Shown here piece after piece: positions 12,168-22,595 of a stretch of DNA of 64,000 bases. Source of the DNA: Alisma plantago-aquatica (taxonomy: Eukaryota; Streptophyta; Magnoliopsida; Alismatales; Alismataceae); assembly GCA_963693085.1 (NCBI GenBank), contig OY856412.1, positions 341,695,457 through 341,759,456 of the forward strand. The letters run 5' to 3'. Both the position numbers and the translations under genes were made by a program. Position 1 is the first letter of the stretch. Every line of letters starts with the position of its first letter. The notes under the pieces were generated by a model. The model was not told the origin of the DNA, searched no databases, and saw nothing but the letters and a program-made list of their open reading frames with translations.

Positions 12168-13286
12168 GGCTAAAATGATAGAACAATTTGTATCAAATTC
12201 TTGGCATAGTATGGATACAAGAAAGATATTGAGATCTTATGCAAATGTTTTTGAGTGGGTTTTGATGTTGAAATCGATTTTAATTTACCCATATTTTTGG
12301 GTATGTGATTAATTAGTGATTGATTGTGTTTTATGTTTTGAGTAATCTCGTTTAGTGTAACGAGTTCTCACAGTTGTGGTATCCCCCTCCTTCCTCTCTA
12401 GATTTGTTCATTCACCTCCATCTACTTCATATGTTTCGTCATTCTCTCTCATGTCTCATCATGTTTGTAAATCTATAATGCTTCTCTTGAACTTGAATCA
12501 TTAAACATGTAGCTTGGTTTGGGAGTATCCACCTACACAATCCCATCATGTAAATACTTATATCCATTTAAAATATGCTCTTAGCAATGATTTCTCCATA
12601 CTCTTGGCCTTAAATGCTTCACTAGTATGATTAGCTTCCATCTTATGATGTTTTATTATTTGCACCTCAGAAGAGTAGTATTAGCCATATCTAAGTATTA
12701 TGGAGTTGCATGAATGCATGAGAATGTTGGAATTTCTAAGCTAATGGTCATATGGTTATATTTTTGATTGTGTGCTTTCCAACCTGAGAGAGAGACAACC
12801 TTATAATCTAGATCTATCCTAAGCTCAAGAGTGGAGGCAATAGACCTATAGGATGATTTCTTGTAATCTTACTAAGGGTATACAATGGGTGAGAGTATTC
12901 ATTGTTAGTGAGAGACCTTAGTTGGTGGAACCCAATACATGTTTCCATCCATATTTGTTATATCACTCTTTGTTTCTACATGCTCTTTTGTCTTACTTCC
13001 TTCTTTGGTTTACTCATTTTTTTACTCTATTGGTTGAAGTATCAATGTTCCCTAAGGAACACCACACTAAAGCTACCCCTTTGATTGGTGTAACTAAGAC
13101 AAGATTCTACGTTATTTGCACTTACTACTATTTTTCACTTACCAATCTTTGTTTCTATGTATCGACCCCAATTTACTACAATGAACCCCATATAATAGTT
13201 GTGGGGGTCTAAGTGTCAGATTATAAATTTAGGAGTTTGATTACTCTAGATCTGATCCTTTTTGGATGTGTGGTTTAGGTCGGTCA
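12163..13286 (+). repeat. Probable 5' LTR of the Athila-like element (decayed)
   Basis: The block ends GGTCGGTCA, followed after six bases by an Athila-type primer-binding site, so its right border is well placed. The left border is uncertain; TGTTGTGG at 12,162 is only a candidate. No coding capacity is convincing. A partner 3' LTR is not seen because the element is truncated in its RT region near 39.1 kb. Confidence 0.45.
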
Positions 13287-13292
13287 ACTTTT

Positions 13293-13310
13293 TGGCACCG
13301 TTGTCGGGGA
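13293..13310 (+). promoter_or_regulatory. Primer-binding site, Athila type
   Basis: TGGCACCGTTGTCGGGGA differs by two bases from TGGCGCCGTTGCCGGGGA, the primer-binding site of plant Athila/Tat elements (intact copy at 20,071 in this window). It is followed by a gag-like frame, as expected. Confidence 0.8.
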
Positions 13311-13523
13311 CAAGGAAAACTATACTGTTAAGAACTCGAACCTACTCACCATACACGCATGTCTCAAGTCTAGCAGTAGACTTGGTTGCCATTGATCTAA
13401 TCCACTATATCTAACAACCTAAAATACTTCATTTCACACATCCAATTTATAACTCAACCGTGCAATCTATTTTAGGTAGCTTGGAAAGAAGTGAATGATA
13501 ATACAAACTCTACTTGCATCAAC

Positions 13524-13985
13524 ATGCCTCCTCGTAGGGGTGGATGGTAAGAAGGTGGAAACCACAACCTAAGGGTTGAACAACCTCAACCTGAGCGTGA
13601 GTCTGATTATGAGGAATGCCACTCTGATGAGGCAAGACATGAAAACCCACCCCAGGGCATCCTACTACCACATGACTATGTGGAACCTGAAGAGTGACGT
13701 CACGATGAAGGTTGTCATCCTAGACCAATGAGGAATGGGAGGAAGAACCACAACAAGAAGACAACAATGAAAATCATAAAAACAACAACAACAATAATGA
13801 TGAAGATGATGATGATAGAGGCCCTTCTCTTTGTGAGTTGGATGCTACTAGTGTTAATGAATGAAGGTGCCCAATCATCATCCTAAGATTTGATGCTTTG
13901 AATTTCAAAATGAAGACCACGATAACTGCCATGATTCAGAAAAAAAACATGTGGATGAAATTCTAGTGATGAGAATCCCTACCAC
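13524..13985 (+). pseudogene. Athila-like gag, N-terminal part (broken)
   Basis: The frame opens MPPRRGG, a common start for plant Gypsy gag, and continues through an acidic, asparagine-rich stretch (NNNNNNDEDDDD) to a segment ending near ENPYH. Stop codons interrupt it several times. The next residues of gag (HLDAFKNI) resume only at 15,605, so a 1.6-kb insertion separates the two parts. Confidence 0.6.
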
Positions 13986-15604
13986 CTTAATATAGGTTAG
14001 GGCTACTTAGTTAGGGAAACATGCCATGGGCAATCTGGTAGAATTTGTCAAGGTTTGTCCCTGACCAGTACACAAATAATCCCTAACCAGTTAGAAAATA
14101 AAACTAAGAATCCTTTTTTAAACACCTACACCAGGAATACCCTAGAAATCTATCCAAGTGCTACACGACAGGTTTTCATCGGCCGCCCCCATCCTTTTGT
14201 GCTTTCTCTGGTCTACCGTCCCTGTCATTTTTACTCTATGAAGTGAAGCAGGTCTAACCTTTGAAGATCCAGCGTGCCCCTCTGGTCACGTTTGTGTCAC
14301 CGACTCTATTGTTCGGTTCTACTCTAGCCACACCACACTCCAACCATCATTTTTTATATCCTACTATTTAGCCTCTAGATCCATTGACATGGTGAATCTG
14401 ACAATAAGGAACTACTTTTCCATGACCGGTCAGTGCACTTATCTTATTTGTGCTTGCATAGCTTTTCATCGGCAAGGTTGGTCTTGGTTAGATTTTTTAT
14501 TGATTTAAATTTAGGATGAATGTATGTATGTTAATCAAATCCCTCTCCATCGTTATCTTTTTCAAGGTTCAGTATAGTGGCTACCTGCTATTTGAGACAT
14601 GATACAAAGATATATGTTATTGTTTATCTTAATCCCTATTTTATAGATTTCAAAAATTGTATTGGGCTTTAATGTTATATATTGTGTGAATAGTTTACAT
14701 TTTTTAATATGCAGTGAGGGATATGTTTAAAATTATTCATTTGTATGTTATATGGATTTCTAAATAGTGTTGATTTTTTAGAATGGAATCACATGTCATT
14801 AACATTTTTGGGAAGCTTATGATGTGTCATAGATCTCATCATGCCATATATATGACTTTGAGAATTACATTTATAGTTTGTGTTATAGCCTTTGTTCTGC
14901 TAACAGTTATAAATTTATAAATGTGAAGTATAACAAGATTACAATTTTTTTATTATGTAGGATTTTGGCAACATTTCACAAGGTAGAAAAGTTGATGAAA
15001 ATACAAGAAAAAGTGTCACACTAGAAATAATGCTATAGAAAACACATGAAGTAAACTTATTTGGGAAGTCACAAGTTTAGTGTTAGTTCAACTCATATGT
15101 ATACAATATCATACAACATGTAATGCATATGATTGTCATTATGAGAGTGATTTAGAGGATATGACTTTATTGGTGGATGATGTCTTCTAATCATGTGTTT
15201 GGAATGTAAACACTACAATTGAAAATCAAATAAAATATTCCTACGTGTTATACTTTGTGTTATTCTCATGTGATGAATGATGTGTAATATATCATTGTAT
15301 ACTTACTATTGAAGTTACATGTATTGACATATAAATGTTTGCAAAAATGACGAAACTCAAATCTTGTAGTTTTAGATAGAACTTTAATTAAGGTATTGAC
15401 TAGGGGCACAATTTCATTTACTTGTGGTGGACTGGTCAAGGCTTCTATTTCTATTGGTCAGGGATAGGACCTAACCAACCACTATTAGTCACCAAACATT
15501 TTCCAAGAGTACGTTGGTCAGGGATTAACCCTAACCAATGCCTTTTTGTTAGGGTATTGCATGTATTGGTTAGGGATTTGTCCCTCAGATTTAACATGTT
15601 TTGT
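13986..15604. mobile_element. 1.6-kb insertion in gag, unclassified
   Basis: The gag reading stops before this block and resumes right after it. Candidate target duplications are CCACCTT on the left and CCACTTG on the right, imperfect. Both ends carry inverted words: GTCCCTGACCAG and TCCCTAACCAG near 14,053-14,090, and GGTCAGGGAT twice plus GGTTAGGGAT near 15,458-15,575. The interior is AT-rich with no protein signature. It may be a non-autonomous DNA transposon or a foldback-like element. Confidence 0.5.
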
Positions 15605-17582
15605 AGGCCACTTGGATGCCTTTAAGAACATATGAGACACAATCAATATGAAAAGGGTACCACAGGAGGTGATATACTGCAAGGGGTTTAACTTCTCCTT
15701 GAGGAATAAGGCATTCATTGTACTTTGATCTACCTAATGGATGGCACCATCGATAAATGCTTTTGTCATGAAATTTTACCCATCTGAGAAGACTCTAAGG
15801 AACAGACATAAGATTATGAGGTTTATGCAGAAGGCTTGAGAGAATCTATATATAGTATGGGAAAGTTTCCAAGAATACAATAGATATTGTCCTCATCACA
15901 ACTATGACAAGGGATTTTTGGTGATGACATTTTATAATGGTATGGCATCTGCAAAAAGGACATCGTTGAATGCCACTATAGGAAGCGACTTCCTTGGCCA
16001 AAATCCAAAGAAAACCACAAAAATCATTGATAATATAGCTTCTTTACAAGAAGGTCTGGACTATGAAAGAGGTGACAAGGGTTCAGGCAAGAAGGCAACA
16101 TCCAAAGGACCTACAACTGAATCTAAAGTCCTGGAGACTATAACAACTTGGATCCAGAAGATTGCAATGGATGTTAAGCAATTGAAGGACACACGAGGCA
16201 AGGGAAAAGGAAAAACAAAGAAAGTTATGGAGTGTGTTGCCTACAGAGAGGGAGGTCATGACACCGACAACTATATATACACTCAGACTGAGGAGGATAG
16301 TAATGAAGAGGGTACTAAAAATATTTCTTTTGCAAACTTCAAGAGACCATACCACCCTAGTTCCAACTATGGAAACAAAGATGATGCTCATAATGTCAAC
16401 AACTAAAAAAATCCTTGGACCACATATATTTTAAAGAGGCGGTGGAGAAATTATGTTCACCAGTACTATAAATTACCAACAAAATTGAAGAAATTATCAA
16501 GTTCAAGAACAAAGCAAAAATTAGAATAGAAATTTGAATACACTAGGCCAAGATAGAATCAAAGTAAAAGCAACAACCAACCAAAGATGGTGTATGAGAT
16601 CTTTGAATTCACAAAAAGACAAGCCATGGTAAATGAAGAATTGATATAGAGTGCTATCACCAATATCAATGTCTTATGCTCGATGCAAACTCATATGGAT
16701 CACATGCATACACAACAGAAAAAGATTGATCAGCAATAAGCACAGTTATCAGAACTCATCAAAAATCCACAAGGAAAGATTTTATCCAATAGAGAAAGTA
16801 AAAAAATGGCTACTCTTAGTTTTAGAAAAGTCATGGAGGATCTAAATGACAAGACTAACCAAGAAGGAAACTCAAACATTGAATCACAACCAGAAACAAA
16901 GATAATAGAGGAAGTAGCGAAAGAGGAGGTAGTTATTGAGAAAGTAAAGCCAAAAAAAGATAAGGGAAAGAATATTGCCAAAGTAAAGAAATCTAACCCC
17001 GCTAAAGAGGCCTTTGCAGATAGGTACATGTAGTCCCCAAAGATTCTTTTACCTTATAAGATGATCAAGGCCATTTTGAAGATGAGATATGAGAATTTTA
17101 TGGAATCTGTAAAGAGATTACAGTTTGATGTGCCATTCTTAGACTCTATTGAGGAGATTCCAATCTATGTCAAGTTCTTCAAATATTTTACCTCGAGGAG
17201 AAGGTGGGGTGACCATATAGAAATAGTGAGGCTAGTCAATATGTCCAGTGCCTTTGTACAAGCCTAGATGTTCATGAAGAAGAAAGATTCAGGAACATTC
17301 ACAATTTTTTCAGTGTTAGAAATAACAAGGTACAACAGGGACTCACAGACCTGGGAGAAAGTATCAATCTCATGTCCCTAACTCTTTCCCAGATACTGGG
17401 ACTCACAAATATGATAAAAACTGAAATGAGGATTCAACTAGCCGACCATACATTCAAAAAGCTTGTAGGGATCTTGGAAGATGTCCATATCCATATGGGA
17501 CAATTATTTATCCCAGATGACATTGTTGTATTAGATACAATAGAAGACATGACATGCCCAATGATCTTTAAGAGACTATTCC
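15605..17582 (+). pseudogene. Athila-like gag (C-terminal part) and protease, broken
   Basis: Gag resumes with HLDAFKNI and continues through FYNGMASAKRTSLNATIGS (from 15,930) and a lysine-rich region. A later part (17,040-17,260) carries VKRLQFDVPFLDSIEEIPIY, matching the linker before protease in Athila elements. The protease remnant reads DLGESINLMSLTLSQILGL (about 17,351-17,410), where DSGAS or DLGAS is usual, so the catalytic loop is altered. Several stops and frameshifts are present. The reading ends at RLF at 17,582, where the solo LTR begins, and resumes at 38,067. Confidence 0.85.
17578..17582. repeat. Target site duplication ATTCC (left)
   Basis: ATTCC directly precedes the solo LTR and recurs at 38,062-38,066 directly after it. 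Confidence 0.85.
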
Positions 17583-18426
17583 TATAATGACAACATTTGT
17601 ACTTAATTGGTAAACTAGGGTTTACCTGTATGATTACATACTTGATTAGATTGAACATCATTTAGACTTGATTAATGATAGTAGCTCAATTGTGATGTTT
17701 CAATCATAAGAAGAAACTATAATTATGATTTTAGTTTGAAGAATTAGGGTTTCAAAAATGTAAACCCTAATTGGAAAAAAATAGGGTTTTGATAGTACAT
17801 GAATATTGAATTTGATCAGGATAGTAGTGTGGTAAATAATTTTTCCTATTTTCTTCGAATTTTATATTTAATTTAATTTTGTATATGATATGTATAACTC
17901 AATTATTCATATTGTAGGAAAATTTTAGAATGTTTGGGTGTTCTTTGAATGTGGTTCTCGGTCGAACTATACTTCGACTGAAATATTGACAGAGTGTTGT
18001 TTAATAGTATGGTGTTTGATTTTTATTTATTTATTGGTAACTCCAAATGATATAAAATGTATACTGGAGCTCTTAAATTACATTTTAGACATCATACTCA
18101 ATTTTCAAATTTTTGGAGGATGTTTTACCTCTGAAATAAACGAATTATAGTAACTTTTTCTAATAGAAAAATCTATTGAAATAAGAAAAAGTATAGTGAG
18201 GGGTTAATGTGTAAATTAACCAAGCACCTAAATTTCCCTATATGAGAAAGAAGGCACCCAAGGATCTCTAATATTTCATGATCCATTCCAGAGAAATGAA
18301 ATACTAGAGAGAGAGGGAGAGTTAGGGTTTGAGAGAAGAAAGTGGTGGAATTGTTGATCTAGGGTTTCTCTATTCGAGATATGATGAAATCAAGTAAGTT
18401 TAGCTTCTTTGCATAGCCTTTCATGG

Positions 18427-18431
18427 TGAAT
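18427..18431. repeat. Target site duplication TGAAT (left)
   Basis: TGAAT precedes the Gypsy element; the same five bases follow it at 26,394-26,398. Confidence 0.92.
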
Positions 18432-20064
18432 TGATGCGATGATTTCGAGTCGCATTTATAGACTTTTTTCATATGTGTTTTATGCTCTAATTAGTCATTT
18501 TTATGGATAATATTGCATAATTCACTCATTTCGGTCTTTGCCATCATTTTATGTCAAATTCCTTTAGTTGTATCATTTTGAGCATTATTTATCATATTAT
18601 CATAATTTGTGTGGATTTATTTGGTCTTGTTTTGGAATTTCAGGAAAAACAAGTATCGGCTTCCGTCGATACCATCGACGGAAGTCGATACCATCGACGG
18701 AAGTCGATACCATCAACCAAGCCACAAGTTGACAGCCGAGAAGAGCAGCGCATAGTCGATACCATCGACACACAAGTCGATGGCATCGAGATCCCTTCAG
18801 GTTGCTGGCAAGGAATCCGTCGATACCATCGACCCAAGTCGATGCCATCGACGCATGGAGGCTACAGCATCGCTAAACGACAACAACTGATGCTAAAGAG
18901 AGTCGATACCATCGACCCAAGTCGATGGTATCGAGACGATCACAAGCACTCAGACGAAAAGAAAAGAAGGTTGCCGCTAATACGCTGGGTCGATACCATC
19001 GACCCGCGTCGATGGTATCGACGCCGGCAGATATGCGTTGGATTCGTTTTGATCTCAATCGAACGGTTGGAGTTATTTGACTACCTAATTAGGGACTTAT
19101 ACCTAATGACGGCTGCCGGGAGGAAGGATCATCTCATTTTTGCATTGCACGAGTGCCGAGGAAGGAGAAAAAGGAGAACGGAGACCAGATGCTCATCCTT
19201 GTTGATCCAGACGCTGCCGAAGATGAATTCCACCACCGACAGGCGGGGAAGCTCGTGTTCTACGCAAAGGATCCACTGGTTCTTCCCCGTTCAGGGGTTT
19301 TCCCACTTGTTTCACGTTTTTCTTATGAATTCCCCTATTTCTACCATGTATTCGTGTGAGATGAACATGAGAGGCTAAAACCCTCTATCTTTAGGATCGG
19401 GAGTAGCCCAGGAATGCATTGTATGACAGTTTTATATTAATAATTCATATGTTCTCTCTTAAATCCGTGGTATAGTTTCGTTTTCTCTATATATTGTTAT
19501 GCTTGATCACCATAATAATAACTTAATGCCCTTAATCACTTCGACAGAAGGATTAACGGTTGAAAAGAGACGAAACCTACATTAATCGATAAATCCCTTG
19601 ACAAAGGAGGTATAAAATTAATGGTGGAAACTGAGAGATCGTTCGTAATGCGCTTAGTTTAGGGGAATGATTACTACGACGGTGGAATCAACCTAAACCT
19701 AAGTAGTGAATTACACCACGACAGTGGGTAATTCTGTTTTCAGGCCACTACCCAGATAGAGAGAGAAGACTGAGGAGTTATATGAAACCTAATGCAATGT
19801 TGACCCGTGGTGAAACCGCAATCCTAAAGATACCCTTTTGAATTGATTAAATTAACTTTTAATCGATTGTTTGCTTTGTTTTATTTTTATTTTCTTTTAA
19901 TTTCGACAACAAACCCAACTTTGTTATCCGGCCTAGCTGATCGCAATTAGTTAGTAGGAGTCACCAACAATTCCGAGTATCCCTGTGTTCGACTCGGGCC
20001 TCACAAAGGCATGTACTACTCGACGCGTATACTTGTGTTTTAGCGCGTAGTAAAATACACGTCA
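18432..20064 (+). repeat. 5' LTR of the Gypsy element
   Basis: Starts TGATGCGATG and ends AATACACGTCA, matching 24,780-26,393. It carries the GTCGAT inverted-repeat array at 18,665-19,022. TATA-like words occur at about 19,430 (TTTATATTAA) and 19,487 (CTATATATTG); which one is used cannot be told. Confidence 0.95.
18665..19022. repeat. Array of 11 inverted-repeat words GTCGAT-NNN-ATCGAC (5' LTR)
   Basis: Copies start at 18,665, 18,684, 18,703, 18,755, 18,776, 18,819, 18,838, 18,902, 18,921, 18,989 and 19,008. Each is a 6-bp inverted repeat around three bases (ACC, GGC, GCC or GGT). They come mainly in pairs whose starts are 19 or 21 bp apart. The second member often has the complementary centre, so the pair folds on itself: 18,989-19,003 and 19,008-19,022 form a perfect 15-bp stem with a 4-nt loop. 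A few copies have one substitution. Confidence 0.95.
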
Positions 20065-20070
20065 AGTTTT

Positions 20071-20088
20071 TGGCGCCGTTGCCGGGGA
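20071..20088 (+). promoter_or_regulatory. Primer-binding site TGGCGCCGTTGCCGGGGA
   Basis: The canonical plant Athila/Tat primer-binding site, six bases after the 5' LTR. Confidence 0.92.
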
Positions 20089-20261
20089 TACAGCGAATTA
20101 TTGGCACTTTGAGTGCTAAGAGCGGCCACTCTAGGCCACATTTTTTTTATTATTTTTTTTCTTTTGAAACAATTTTAAATATTCTTAAATTTCCCTATAA
20201 TTGTGTTTACTCGTTCAAAGCATAGTACTGAACCCCGATTTTCTTATTTCAGGTACTTTGC

Positions 20262-22595
20262 ATGGTGCATACACGTAGCGCAGACTACGCGAATCGCACA
20301 CCTGAGGTTCCACCTCCGGGACCTGAGGACGAGGAGTACTACGAGCAAGAGCACCAAAGCGATATAGATTCTGAATCTGAGCAAGAGCAAGCAGAAGAAA
20401 TGGCCAAATCACAGACGATATGGGAGAAGATCAAAGCGTCTTCTTCATCAGCTTTAAAGGGGCCTATAAAGAAGCAGGCGGTCAACATACCAACATATAA
20501 GATCGATCCGACATTGATCAACTTGGTAAAATCTAATGCATTTCACGGGCTGAAGAATGAGGACCCAGTTGCACACATTAGCCAGTTCGTGGAGAACTGT
20601 GACATGGTGAAGATCGACTGATTCCCACAAGATGCTTTGTACCTCAAGTTATTCCCAAGTTCCTTGGCAGGAGCGGCAAGAGAGTGGCTTCATAACCTCG
20701 ATGATGAGTTCGTTGAATCATGGGATCATATGGTGGAGGTTTTCTTCGAGAGGTTTTTCCCTCCTGAGAAGACCAACGACATGATTAGGAAGATTCACAA
20801 TTTCACCCAACAGGCGGGTGAAACATATTCTGAGACCTGGGAGAGATTTCAGGTTATGCTGAGGAGGTACCCACATCATGGGTTGGATAAAGAGACGCAG
20901 GTGAAGATCTTTTATTTTTCTCTCTCCGAGCACGATAGAAGTAACCTTGATTCTGCAGGATCTGGATTCTTTTTGAATAATACAGACACCAGATGTTGGG
21001 AGATATTAAAGAACATGGCTAGGAAACAGTCATGGGGTGACAGAGGTGTTGTGGAGCAGGTTAAGGTTGCTGGTGAATCCAGAATAGTTAGGGACCTAAA
21101 CGACAAGTTAGATCTTATAGCTAAGAAGCTGCTAACTAAGGAAGATGCATCTGAAGATGAGGAGGCCCAAGTGAAATTCATGCAACAACAGGGCTATAGA
21201 AACAATGACTATGCATGGAGGAAGGATAAAAAATTCTCATGGAAGGATCTGAATAATTTTCTGCAGGATCCGGATGCCAAGCCACAGCAGAGAGCCGAGG
21301 ATAAGAACACCGAATTACTAAGTCAAATGGTCCAGCAAAACCAAGAGATGATGGCTATGTTTGGTAAACAATTGCAGTCTCAAGGTGATATTCTAACCAA
21401 GTTTGGGCAGACGCTGCAAAGCCATGGAGCACAAATGCGGGCATTAGAAACCATCGTGGTGCAGATTTCGAGTGAAGTGGCAGCCATCAAGCACGCCAAT
21501 CAATAGAAACCAGCAGAGAATGCAAACCTGGCCCAAGCACATCATCAGGTTAAGTACATGTATGTGGTAAGAAATGAGGAATCTCAGGTGCAAGAAGTTG
21601 TAGAAGAAAGAAAAATGACTTTCAATGTGAATGCAACACCGACGATACCATATCCACGCACGTACTATGGATTGCCGGGCGGAAACCCTTTCTTCAGAAA
21701 ATCACAAAGAGTTGTGAATATTGTATCTCCACCTAGGCAGGAAGAACAAGTGCAAGTTGTTTGTGCACATGTGGAGACATCTAAGGCGAGAGAGGAACCA
21801 CAACAAGCTGCTACTATTGAGGATGTCTCGCCAAAGCCCACGTCGGAGGGAGTGATTGAAGCAATCTTAGAGGAGGTACCCCCGAAAAGCGCTTATGTGC
21901 CACCTCACAGGCGTGTTGATGCAGCTGATGTTTCGAATCCGGTCAATCCAAAGTCAAAGAAAGAGCATCGTCACTTTAAGAAATTTCTGGAATTATTCTG
22001 AAAACTCCACATCAACATTCCGTTAGTGGAGATGATTGAGAAAGTACCCGCCTATGGGAGGTTCATTAAAGAAATCATAAATAAGAAGAGACGAATAAAA
22101 GACGATGATATTTGTCGGATGAATGAGACGGTGAGCTCTATGATTCATGGGAAGTCACCAAACAAGAGAAAAGACCCAGGAGGTTTTTACATTCCGTGCT
22201 CAATAGGTGGTCAACATTTTCCAAAAGCGCAATGTGATTCTGGCGCTAGCATAAATCTCATGCCTTTGGTGACATTTCAAAAGCTGGGGTTAAAAGAGAT
22301 AAAGAAGTTGGCTGCAACAATTGAATTGGCGGATGGGTCTACCGTGAGACCCTACGGAGTATGTGAAGATGCCCTCGTCAAAGTGGATAGATTCATATTT
22401 CCGGTGGACTTTGTCGTCATGGATATGCCACCGCTCCAAAGCTGTGAAATTCTTCTAGGAAGGCCGTTTCAAGAAACGGCGGATGTCATGATTTCCTTAG
22501 GCAGAGGGACTTTGTCCTTGGGTATTGGAGGAGATCGAGTCGAATTCAAATTACCGAATGATCCTCTAAACCCAGATCCCAAGGTGAAAAGATGA
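20262..22595 (+). pseudogene. Athila-like gag-protease polyprotein with three in-frame stops
   Basis: Gag packages the element RNA and protease matures it. The frame opens MVHTRSADYAN and runs about 777 codons without frameshift. The retrotransposon gag core is at about 20,637-21,050 (LKLFPSSLAGAAREWL, FFERFFPPEK, ETWERFQVMLRRYPHHG). A glutamine-rich coiled region follows, then the linker KLHINIPLVEMIEKVPAY and an aspartic protease with QCDSGASINLMP (Asp codon at 22,236) and ILLGRPFQETADVMI. Stops lie at 20,619 (TGA), 21,504 (TAG) and 21,999 (TGA). Each could derive from a CGA or CAG codon by one C-to-T change. Reverse transcriptase should follow the protease in an autonomous relative, but the frame ends at 22,595. 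Confidence 0.92.

Noticed and set aside
18551..19378. 275-codon open frame across the 5' LTR word array (repeating VDTID)
   Set aside because: The frame is open because the repeated word has no stop in several frames on both strands. The 3' LTR has a shifted frame owing to the 19-bp unit, so there is no conserved protein.
19970..20010. tRNA-like GTTCGACTCGGG word
   Set aside because: No cloverleaf or A-box arrangement was found around it, and it lies inside LTR sequence present twice.
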